A stretch of DNA of 64,000 nt from Cucumis sativus (taxonomy: Eukaryota > Streptophyta > Magnoliopsida > Cucurbitales > Cucurbitaceae), in the NCBI RefSeq assembly GCF_000004075.3, contig NC_026657.2, positions 7,130,001-7,194,000 of the forward strand. The letters run 5' to 3'. Below the pieces are notes generated by a model. The model saw nothing but the letters and a program-made list of their open reading frames with translations. It was not told where the DNA came from and made no database searches. A program made the translations under genes and the position numbers. Positions 52,523 to 64,000 of this stretch are shown here, piece after piece; position 1 is the stretch's first letter; every line of letters begins with the position of its first letter.

Positions 52523-55500
52523 ATGGAGTTGGATCATCAACTCAGACCGGACAATCCCGCTGCCATGACTTTCGACGAGGCTTCCATGGAGCGCAGCAAG
52601 AGCTTCGTTAAAGCTTTGCAGGTTTTTTTTCTCCAACTTCTTCTTCTTCTTCTTTGATTTTTGTTTCGGATCTGATTCTTTTTCTTTTTTTCGTTTGCGT
52701 GTTTGGCTTGTGGACTTTATGCTACTTGTTCTTTGTTTTTCTTGATTTGCTGCTTGTGGTGTGTTGACTTTTTTTGAATTTGGATGCTATACTCGTTGAG
52801 TTGAGGTGACTGATTTTTCGGAATGAAAGGCTGTGAAGATCTTTGAATGATTTAACGAATTCGTTTAAATTTTAATTTGGATGCTGTACTTTGATTGGAT
52901 AACTTTATTTCGAATTGGTTGAACGGTGAAATGCACTTTAGATTTGTCGTGTTTAGGCATGATACGGTGGAAATTTTTTGAGATGTATGTCGACACTGCG
53001 CGTGAGGAGAATTTAGCTTCATTCGATCGTTTCCGAATGAGTCTGTGGTCCGCGTACTGTATTTTGGTGCACCTGCCAAGTCTGTACCGAGATTGGCTGG
53101 AAGTATCTAATAATTTTATAGAATCTTTAGTTCTCTGTCAGGATGATCTGGTTTGAGAGAGAGAGAGAGAGAGAGATGATTACTTCTACTGTAGATCTTT
53201 GCTTTTTCCAATTTCCGTGCTGAAATTTGTTGTCTGCGTATATTTCCATTCCATTTTTTATTTTTCCTAGTTTCATCTTTTATAGAAGTATGTGGATCCC
53301 ATTGTTTTGACCTATATAATATCTTTCACTCAGGAATTGAAAAATTTGAGGCCTCAGCTGTACTCGGCTGCTGAATATTGTGAGAAAACCTACCTTCACA
53401 GTGAGCAGAAGCAAATGTAAGCTTGGCTGGTTCACTTCTTGGCAGTGATTTCATGACACAATTGTGGACATGCTTCTACTAGTTGATAAGATTTTAATCC
53501 CGCACTAAGTCTGTTATTAAGTTTCTTGGCTGAATTTTCCTTTCCTGTGCTTCATGTATCTGTTCAATGCTAGTTAAGACGGACATTATTTAAATTTTAT
53601 AATACACTATCTAGTTAAATATGTAGATAAATTAATCTCTAATAAGCAATTTCTTGTATTGATATTTGGTATGGGTGAATTAAGGTCAAACCTGGATCTG
53701 TTTCAATGTTGTTAACCACCATGGAGTCTAAGGCTTTGCATGGTTAGCATTCAGTATGCCTATGCAGCATGGGATGCAAATGATGTACTTCAATATAGGT
53801 TTATGATGTAAATTGATGATTAAAGTGGATGTAGATCTATGTTAGGATAAACCATACATATAAGTAGGTCTAATATTCCATGCTTCAAAAAATTGGTGCT
53901 GGGAATTTTCCCTTTTATAACACACTAGTCAGGTTGCTAGTCGAGAAGAATTGACATGGCGCATAATGAGAACTTAGGAAAGATGATATATCTACAAAAG
54001 TAATAGACATGTAACCAATATAAAAAAATTGTCTCAGGGTGGTGGACAACCTAAAGGACTATGCTGTTCGAGCTCTTGTGAATGCTGTTGATCACCTTGG
54101 TACAGTGGCATACAAGTTGACTGAGCTTCTTGAGCAGCAAACATCAGATGTATCAACCATGGAGCTTAAAGTTTCTTGTCTAAATCAGGTAAATCTCTTG
54201 CTCATGTTTCATTAGGGAATTAAGCTAATGATATCAAAGGAAAAATTAAGCCTATTTTATTTTAGCAACTTCTTACATGTCAAACATATACGGATAAAGA
54301 AGGCCTCAGGCAGCAGCAGTTACTGGCATTGATCCCAAGGCATCATAAGCACTATATTTTACCAAGTAAGAATATCAACTGCCCTTCCATTATTGCCTCT
54401 AGCTGCTATGGTAGCAGCTTGCAAGTGAATTTTAACCTCTCTCTCATATAACCTTTTCCTAAACAACTAGATTCTGTCAGTAAGAAGGTACACTTTAGTC
54501 CACACATACAGACTGATGCTAGGCAGCAACCCTTTCAAGCAAGAGGTCGTCTTCAGCCCTCAGGTATCTGGTTTATAGTTGAGACATTTAGTTAATCTAT
54601 TTTTGTTATTAGTTCATTACTATGAAAATATATTGGTGCAACTTGCTTGATTTAGTTTCTATTACCTTTATTTTTTAAATTGAAAGGAAATTTAGTTTCT
54701 ATTATCAGTTCAACATCCTGCTCAACTATTGGTTTGAGCTTTTGTCTTTTTAATTTCCATTTTAGGCATTGCTGCATCTAAGACACTTTCATGGCATTTA
54801 GCCTCAGAGACAAAGTCAACACTGAAAGGTGGTTCAAATTCTTTAAACAGGTAAGTACAGAGAATTTCTAGCATGGTTTCAATTCTATGTATTCCCCTTA
54901 ATTCATGATACTTTTTTTTGCATCACTATACAGCAACGAGGATCAAAAAATTGCAGAAAAAACTTCTGGAACTTTCCATCTAATAGGTACATAAAAATTG
55001 AACTAGTGCACTGCCATGTTGAAAACTGGTGCCATTTATGTGACTGAATCTTTCTCTTGAAATGATAATCCTTATCATTGAGCATGACCTTGCAGATAAC
55101 GATGCCGCTATCCGTCCGAAATATTTAGCAGGTCACAGTCAGCCATCAAATGGATTTCCTGCTTCCAGTGCAATTTTGCAATCCCTAGGTGGTACACACA
55201 GGGTAATGTTAAAATTGACCAGAATACAGGCATTTCTAAATCCCAATTTTATTATGAGCTCATGCATCATAATTAGGAGTACAAACCTTTTTACATGGGT
55301 GTTGTTGGATTGGTTTCTTCAGCCTATCCATTGTTTTATGATTATCCATTTTCCTCATCCCTTTAATGGAAGAGTTTTTTAGGTCCATTTTGTTTGGATA
55401 ACGTAACATGCTAAAACGTTTTATACCATTGCGTGATGAACTAGAACAGTTTCACTTCCTGTCTTATGTACACACCATAATCTCTAGAGTATCGCATTTA

Positions 55501-55810
55501 CATATTTTGCTGAGTATTCGTAGGGACTTGTATTCTTGTGGGTACAGTCTGTTGCTTGAGACGACGAACGCTAGTCTTCTAGTAGACTGTTCCATTGCTA
55601 GCATTGGTTGTTTCTAAGAAAAATGTCAATCTCACAGCCTATGTTTTACAGGAAGCATTCGAGGGTTCCAAACATTTGACAGCATTCAGGTCATTTGATG
55701 CCCCCAGTCGACATGAAAGAGTACACGTCCCTACTCGCAGCAAAAGTGTGCTATCTGCTTTCTTCGTAAAACAAAAAACACCAAAACTGAAGGCAGGCTC
55801 CGTCTCGTAA
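52523..55810 (+). CDS. ABI-1-like subunit of the SCAR/WAVE complex
   Basis: Nine exons: 52523-52621, 53334-53416, 54038-54188, 54266-54365, 54471-54563, 54766-54850, 54934-54986, 55096-55202 and 55652-55810; 309 residues. The N-terminal half carries the Abi homology region: FDEASMERSKSFVKALQELKNLRPQLYSAAEYCEKTY, then VVDNLKDYAVRALVNAVDHLGTVAYKL, a predicted coiled-coil that packs against SCAR and BRICK1. The C-terminal half is Ser/Gln-rich and of low complexity, as in plant ABIL2/ABIL3, without the SH3 domain of animal Abi. The last exon encodes a basic Ser/Lys end (SKSVLSAFFVKQKTPKLK). The complex activates ARP2/3 for actin branching in trichomes and pavement cells. A (GA)n tract lies in intron 1. 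A poly(A) signal AATAAA is at about 55914. Confidence 0.92.
53154..53177. repeat. (GA)n microsatellite in ABIL intron 1
   Basis: Around eleven uninterrupted GA units, probably length-variable between accessions. Confidence 0.85.
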
Positions 55811-56684
55811 ATTCTTCAACAAAAATAACCAGCAATAACCTCAACTATCGTGGCGCAAATTCTACATGTATTGTATCTTCCTCCACTCCTCCATTTTATT
55901 CTCTTTTATGTGCAATAAATAATGAAAATCGGTACATAAAAGTAATAAGGGATTTAGGGAAGATGGTAGACAACAGTGTCTATCCTCGATTCTTGCTTGA
56001 TATGATAATTGATAGGTTAATTTCTTTGGACGGTTCATTTTCTGTATTGTTACTTGTGCCTAATTGATTGCTTTCATTCATACACTGTGGCTAAGGAGTC
56101 CAATGGTCTTTGGGGATATAGTTATATAATAGTGGTTGTATGATTATTGACGAGTTTTATTCTACACATAGAAAATCTGGTCCCCATAGAAAGAAATTAG
56201 AAAACTAGGGGTCAATACTTTAAAAGCCTTGCCTTGAAACTTGGTATCTTTGTAATCTTGATCTTTCTAGAGCTCTCTTCCTCCTTTCATGGCAGTGAGA
56301 TCAAATGATTAACCTATAGGATAGTAATTCATGTCTTGTCCACGAGCTATATATTTGGATAAGCATTCTTAGTTCAACTATATATTGTTGAGAATTTGAA
56401 CTTCTTACTTTTTGGTCAAGAATATTATGCTTACCTAGTTGAATTATATTTAGGTTGACAACTTTACAAGAATATTTGGTACTTATTATGTGATCCAAAT
56501 ATTAGCTAATAATCATTAGCTTGAGTTGCCATAAATAAACTTGGCTCAATTGGAATAAAATTTGTACTAGTGTTTTCTTTTCCTATAAAATTCATGTATA
56601 AATTTATGTCGGTTGAGTTAGATTAAAGTTGTTAATGTTATTAAGTTTGTGACATTGAACTTTATGTTGTGAAATTGTAACCAT

Positions 56685-56714
56685 TAGACAAGATAAGAAT
56701 AGACAAGATAAGAA
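56685..56714. repeat. Perfect 15-base tandem duplication
   Basis: TAGACAAGATAAGAA occurs twice in direct succession. Confidence 0.85.
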
Positions 56715-57725
56715 AGGTAAGGGGTATGTCAAATTAATATTTGTGCAATTGAATCTAAAATTGTCACCCCACGATTACAATATAATATTTAAAACGAAGA
56801 ATCATTATAGCTTCTTTCTATGTCTTGGAGTTTGGGGCTTCATTATCTTTAACCTTTATTCCTATTTTCCGTGTAGCTTCCTTTTTGTTCTATTCTGTCA
56901 GGGTAAATAAAAGATTCAATTTGATCTTATATTTTTCTTGTAGCGTGAGAATCAAATTAAATTTTAGATAGCTTTCGTATGAACATGATATCTCAACTTT
57001 TTCAGCCACGCCAAATTGTCAATCCTTATAATTGTGTATATTATAAGGTTTTACAACCTATCTCTATCCTGGAATTTTGCGTGGACTTGTCACCTATAAT
57101 TAGGAGGGGAATCATACGTTATTCTAAAATTTATTTTAAAAAAAAAACATTCTTTTGAAAGAGTGTTGCAATTTGCAATTCATACAAGACGATTGACATT
57201 TTTTTTTTTTATAAAAGAAAACGTTGTTGGGAATAATTGAGTCATGGTTAGGTTGGTTAAAGATAAAAAGGTTCGTACGAATATGGACAGAGAAACATTA
57301 CTTTAATAAATAAAAAAGAAAACAATGAGATGTATGAAGTTTTAGTACTATTGTTTGTTAATGAAATTTGTGGCTCAGTACTCAATATTCAAACATATCT
57401 TAGATAACATCGCGCCCTTACTAGTAATATCTCGTAGATTAGGGTGTGTTTTTACTACTATTAATAGCAATTATTATTATTATAATTTAAAAAAGATGGA
57501 GCATTGCAATGGTTGGAATAGGACATTCTCCAATTTTCATCCTTATCATAATTCTACTATGGGAACTTTACTTTCAAAGAGACGTAACAATACTAATACT
57601 ATAATACTTTTCCCTTTCCAACTTATATTAAGTTCTCACGCAATTATTTCAAAATAAATTTATCTGTTGAATCTCTTCTAAACCTATCTACTTTGCAGGC
57701 CATTTCAATGAAGAATCAATAAAAT

Positions 57726-57760
57726 ATATGTATGTATATGTATATGTATATGTATATATA
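57726..57760. repeat. TATATG-type microsatellite
   Basis: Repeated TATG and TATATG units over about 35 bases. Confidence 0.8.
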
Positions 57761-58822
57761 ACCTAGCTTAGAATTTAGTCATTCCAAAAGAGATTGGTGA
57801 TATATAGAAGGGAAGAAATTAAAATAAGAGATAAAAAGGAATATGACGTTCCACATATTATAGCCATATTATTATTATAATGGTGAAAAGAGCAAGAATT
57901 GAACTCACATCAAGTTTTTGTCACCTCTTGGTTGGAGGTGAAATGACCTAGGATAGGCTTTGAGTCGTTTTTAATTTAAAATTTTGTCACCCTGTGACCA
58001 TTTTCCTCTCGTTTAATCCCTTCAACTGCCATTTAATTCTGTAACTAAACATAGCGCCAATTTTTTTCTATCAATATATTCATCACTAAATCAATTCAAT
58101 TTGAAAATAATTAACATGGACATAGTTCAATTCAACAGCACTAGAAGCAAAAATGTCTACTTTAAATTGAAACCATTCAGTTTTTTTTTCACTCTAAGTG
58201 TATGTATAATTCGAGATTAAGAAATCAATTGTATGTTTGAACTCTATGGATCAATTTATAAGGAAGTTGTCCTCATTGGATAGTCTATTTGTTGTATATT
58301 TATCAAAAGACAAAAGAATACCGAGACCATATTCTCTGGTTTTATAAGATAAAGAGATCCATTTGAAAATTTTTCTTTCGAACTTTTAGTTTATTCGCCT
58401 TCGTGAGATTCTGTGAGGGAGCAAAATGATGAGTGTGACTAGGGTATAGAAACTAGAGAGGTATGCTAGTAATGATTGGTCCATTGTTCATTTTCAAGTT
58501 TTTTTTCGGACTTTGATTTCAATGACCTTTTATAATTATTCTATATATACACTATTTTGCTTAAACATTGGAGCTCATTCTTGTAGAGGAAATTCACACT
58601 CCTTTGTATTCTTTCATTTCTTGTCTCGAATTAAAGTTGTTTTCATGCACATATACCTTAAATCTTAAATTTTCATAACAAGTTAAACATCTACCACGAC
58701 AAACACACAAGGGTTATTAGAAGTCACATTCATACAAGTTGTTAAGTTTTTGGAATGAAATAAGGTCCACCACCACCCCCTACATTTAGACAACAAGAGA
58801 GTAACATCAAATAAAAAGTTAA

Positions 58823-60324
<1,502 letters not shown>

Positions 60325-62696
60325 TAATTCTAATATCTTACGTTATGCATGTGTGTGTGTGTGTGATCAACAATAAAGTGTTTGTTTAGTTTTAGCTTTA
60401 TGGATTCAAATCTCTTACCTCTGTGGTCAAGAGTATGTCTAGACCAGTCATCGAACTTTATTGGTTTTAAGAATAAAAGTTTGTGGAGATGTAATTACAT
60501 TTGATTGACACATTCAATAAATGAATCTATGCTGTTTGAATGATCACAATTGGATGCATGTGTTAGCCTAATAAGCGTCTTTTTTTTAACCAATTATCAA
60601 ACGAAACTTCATCAACTCAAGCTTAAGTTTGTAACATTAAACTAAAAGTTCAAATACAAATTGGTGAAATTGAAAGTTTTAAGTTTATCATATCAGTAAA
60701 GTAATGGGAAGCAAAATTAAAGCAATAAGTCGATTAAACTAAAAGTTTCCGTTTCCGCCATTTAAATTTAGTTCTCCGGTGGCGGTTTCTCTAATCGAAA
60801 TGCGACTAGTTTGATGCATTTGATTATATCTTATGCTCTTGATGCGCTGAAAGTCCATGAATTAACAACTCTGGAAATTGATTATAGAGTCCGAATATTT
60901 GATGGTGCTGAGAGCTTTACAATTTGAATTAGTGCATTATATTTGCTTGATTAGTTATGATTCCCTTATCGATGAAGGTTCGATGTTAGGAGTCTTAGCA
61001 TACGAATGGGAATCTATTTTCCCTTCTAATCATGGTCTCTTTCTGTATTAGCACAAAACTACTTTTGAGATTTTCCATTGCTTTCAACCGACCTGCTCAA
61101 TGGAACTTTTTGACTTGCACAAGTTTCAGTTCATTTAGATTAAAACTTGTTTTCATATTCGTTTCTGCCATATTATTGTGCATGAAAATGTAAAGCGAAC
61201 AGCTAGTTAACTAGCAGAGGGCCCCTTGGTTTAGTTATAGGAAAATGAAGAGGACCAGTTACTTTTGACTTGCTATCAAGAGTTTCTATTAGTTTGGTTT
61301 TTGTCTTTGAAATATACAGTTTCAAGTTTTAGCCTACAAGCTGGGCCGCCCATGTCTACATGATGTCTATTTCCTTTTCATGGATTTCATTGAAAACTTA
61401 TATACATAGTATAGTAGATTACAGTGTGTGAATGGGGTAAAGCGAAGAAATGAGCTGTATTGCTAGGAGCCTAGGACCTCTCAAACTTCTTATCATCGTA
61501 GAGTTAAAAGCTATTCCCAAATTGATTTCAAATAATAGTACCTTCATATTTATTTTATATACACAAATTGGTATAATGTTGTTTTTAACTGTCAAGAGTA
61601 AAGCTGACTAGAACTAACTTTATGTTGCTGAAATAGGAACAATGTTCGCTCACAGTAGTTTATTTTTGTGAATTAATTACTCTAAGTTATTACATCATGA
61701 AAGCCTTATTCAGTGAAAGATCCTTCTTCACGACTTTGTAGTGTTATTCAAATTACATAGATTATTGATTACCTAATCTTCTTACAACTTCAGCTTTTCC
61801 ACTAGAAATGCTGGACTTTTCACTTGGATTTCTCAGATTTTTTCTCCTTGTTTTCCTTCGTATTACTTGAATATTTTTAGAACCACATGTTTATAGAATA
61901 TAGTGAAATTTCGAAAAGAAAATGATTTTTTTTTTTAAAAAAAAAACTTTGTCTTTATCCATACAAATTAGGCCACTATTGACTTAGATATTTGTTGAGC
62001 GTTTTGGAGTTCATATTCTGTATGGCTGTGTGCTTTCAATGTGAAATTAGATGTTACAATAGTAAAAATATTTAATGCATGTGCTGTCTTTCTGAAGTAA
62101 TAATATCTATCCAATACTCTATTGGCTACAAAGAAGAATGCTGTACTTGTCTTCGATGTCTCCTTTTTCCTGTTGACTGGATTTGGATTAAGGGGTTCAC
62201 TGCATGGGATCTTCTCACCATTTAAAAACGAACTATTAATCCTTGGTGTTCTTCGTATACATTTTTCGCTATTTAGATCAGTAACTACTTAAAAGTATTG
62301 AAATTTAAATTGTGAATAAAAGCAGAGAGATTTTAAAAAACCGAAGTATCTGTAGTTTGCTTGTTTTATAAGCAAACTAGGAAAAGATACTCCCATTGTC
62401 GTGAGATTTTTATGTGGGAGTGGTACTCAAATTTCGATTTAAATGACATAAAAATACAGGCCATATAAAAGAATTAGCAGAAAGTATTATTGACATTTTT
62501 CTCTTGAGGTGGACGTGGAGGGAGAAAGGGGAGGGGAAAAGGGGTTGTTTCCTTGTGTCTCATGTTCGACCTTAATGGAATAGACAAAATATGCACTTGT
62601 GACCACCATCATGTTTAGTCATATGCTGAGGTATCGATCACGTGGTCTTGTCATCGAAGAATATATATAATTGTTTCCTTCCTCACTGTTACATTC
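60325..62696. other. Spacer between chitinase and MAKR6-like genes
   Basis: About 2.4 kb. The left 60 bases hold the chitinase poly(A) signal and a short (GT)n tract. No gene or clear repeat is seen in the middle. A purine-rich stretch lies at 62512-62545. The right end holds a G-box CACGTG at 62639-62644 and a TATA-like TATATATAA near 62662, both assigned to the next gene. Confidence 0.6.
62639..62670 (+). promoter_or_regulatory. G-box and TATA-like box before the MAKR6-like gene
   Basis: CACGTG at 62639-62644 is followed 18 bases later by TATATATAA. The TATA-like box is only about 27 bases from the first ATG (62697), which would leave almost no leader and suggests that the ATG at 62715 is used. 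Confidence 0.4.
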
Positions 62697-63409
62697 ATGA
62701 ATTGCAAGGGACTGATGGATGACCCCCGACCTCTAGCAGTTGAAAGCTTTTCTACCAGTTGGCTTTTGAATGTGAAGCAGTCCTATGATGCCACATCCAA
62801 AGTGATGGATTATAAGATTGTTAAACCTTCAAGGTTACTGGATGAAACCCAAAGCTTCAAATTCAACACTTCAATCCATCCATCCGTTCTTTTATCCCAT
62901 GCTGATGAACTTTTTTTTGATGGCTCTGTCAGACCAGTTAATATAAACCACATAACAGGAGCCTCCAATACATCTGATTTTGTTCCAGTTGAGCTCAATT
63001 CTTCACTCTCTTCTTTAACTTCTAGTCCAGCCATAGAAAACAGATGTCATTCTGGAAGATGGAGAAAAACATTATGTATGTTACAGAAGTCTTTAGGATG
63101 TCTCAGTCCCATATGCCATAAAGTAGACCCAGCTGAAGTTAACTTGGATGATGACATTAAACAAAAATCCAGTGATGTTAGGAGTCAACGCCAATCCCCA
63201 CGAGTATCTCCACAAAGCAACATTGGCCCCTCATCAGGTGATTGGTGCCATCTAGAGAACTCAATTTATGAAGCAATACTTCACTGCAAAAAATCAATAG
63301 GTTTGTTGCATGTTTCCTTGTTTTATGGTTAATTAATCTCCATTTGTTCACCACACAGTATTCTCATTATCTTCTTGATTTAGGGAATGATATCTCGGAC
63401 CAAAATTAA
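62697..63409 (+). CDS. MAKR6-like membrane-associated kinase regulator
   Basis: Two exons, 62697-63300 and 63384-63409, give 209 residues. The N-terminal PLAVESFSTSWLLNV and the block LLSHADELFFDGSVRPV are the landmarks I recognise for the MAKR6 group, soluble proteins that bind the plasma membrane through basic stretches and modulate receptor kinases such as BRI1 relatives. A basic cluster (HSGRWRKTLCMLQKSL, about 117-132) and a Ser/Pro-rich tail follow. The short last exon adds NDISDQN; without splicing the frame ends LLHVSLFYG. The first ATG is at 62697. A second in-frame ATG at 62715 (MDDPRPLAVESF) lies closer to family starts and further from the TATA-like box, so the true protein may be 203 residues. 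Function is inferred from family only. Confidence 0.75.
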
Positions 63410-64000
63410 AGGGCAATGGATTGATGAAGTACCAGACTTCTGGAATGGTTCCAGCATGGCAACGTGTTCTTTGTCCTCTTTTTCTCTGGCAGTATCCCTT
63501 TTCACTTAATTTTCTAAGGAGAAGTTATATTTTGTCAGTCCTTTGAGAATGAACGACATGTATAGGATCTTGGATGTGTTTGTAAGGGAAGTATCTCATG
63601 CATCCTTGAGAGTGATGTAACTAGGATGCTACCTTGTCTTGTTTGATATGCTGTGTACCGTAGAGTGAGAGAAACAAGTTATTGTTCAAGAAAAAACAGG
63701 GCGTCTGTTTTATACGGAATAGGAATGCTCGTTTCTATTCAATGTTGTGCGTTTTCAGATATACACATTCAAGTTTTCTGACAGCTATGGAAAATTCTAT
63801 ATTTACTTTACTTTGGACTTACTTTTTCGCATATTCATACCAATGCTTCCATCTTTATAAAATGGCAGTTTGTGAGGTGCTCAATTGCATGTTTTACATG
63901 GCTAGTTTCTGTCGCAGGAAGTTTCTATCCCAATTTTTATTCCTGGAATGCAGTCGGAAAACTACCATTTCTGTCTCTGGAGAGAGAGAGAGACAGAGAC
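63410..64000. other. 3' flank of the MAKR6-like gene to the window edge
   Basis: Probably 3' UTR and downstream DNA. No open frame of note. A GA-rich run closes the window (63979-64000). Confidence 0.6.

Overview
The window is nuclear DNA of a flowering plant. Spliced genes with short GT-AG introns sit between long AT-rich spacers, and every recognisable product belongs to a plant family. A cucurbit (Cucumis or a close relative) is my best guess, from the cluster of acidic class III chitinases and the general look of the spacers. That is an inference, not a search result.

Layout, left to right: the 3' end of a LEA_2/NHL-type gene (3-197, +); an E2 ubiquitin-conjugating enzyme of the UBC8/9/10 group (3170-6590, +); a cytokinin response factor of the AP2/ERF family (9502-10353, +); the mitochondrial carrier MTM1 (15831-18875, +); an AGP20-like arabinogalactan peptide (19986-20375, -); gamma-tubulin (23659-27338, -); a plant MLKL-type pseudokinase (29458-31826, +); a P-class PPR protein (32995-34815, -); a doubtful small gene (36373-36858, +); the adenine nucleotide carrier ADNT1 (38141-42208, -); two divergent class III chitinase-like genes (46215-47225 and 49204-50364, +); an ABI-1-like SCAR/WAVE subunit (52523-55810, +); a canonical class III chitinase (58985-60324, +); and a MAKR6-like membrane-associated kinase regulator (62697-63409, +). 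I rebuilt splice forms by hand from reading frame, GT-AG borders and family conservation. All multi-exon models close in frame.

Most genes are unrelated housekeeping or signalling genes. Two groupings matter. First, UBC-CRF-MTM1-AGP-gamma-tubulin appears to interleave two separate Arabidopsis blocks (At4g27940-60 and At3g61630-50, locus names from memory), as expected of a less fractionated ancestral segment. Second, the GH18 chitinase family has three members here. Only the last keeps the full catalytic set; the first two have each lost the central Asp and the catalytic Tyr but keep the Glu acid. In the second, an intron splits exactly the codon of the lost Asp.

The strongest leads are the chitinase-like pair, the triply degenerate MLKL pseudokinase with a 5' uORF and a possible intron-retention isoform, and a promoter-like stretch (13820-14330) rich in G-box, site II and RY motifs with no gene attached. 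I found no CRISPR array, rRNA, convincing tRNA or intact mobile element. Short repeats, one MITE-like inverted repeat and weak traces of older elements are listed.
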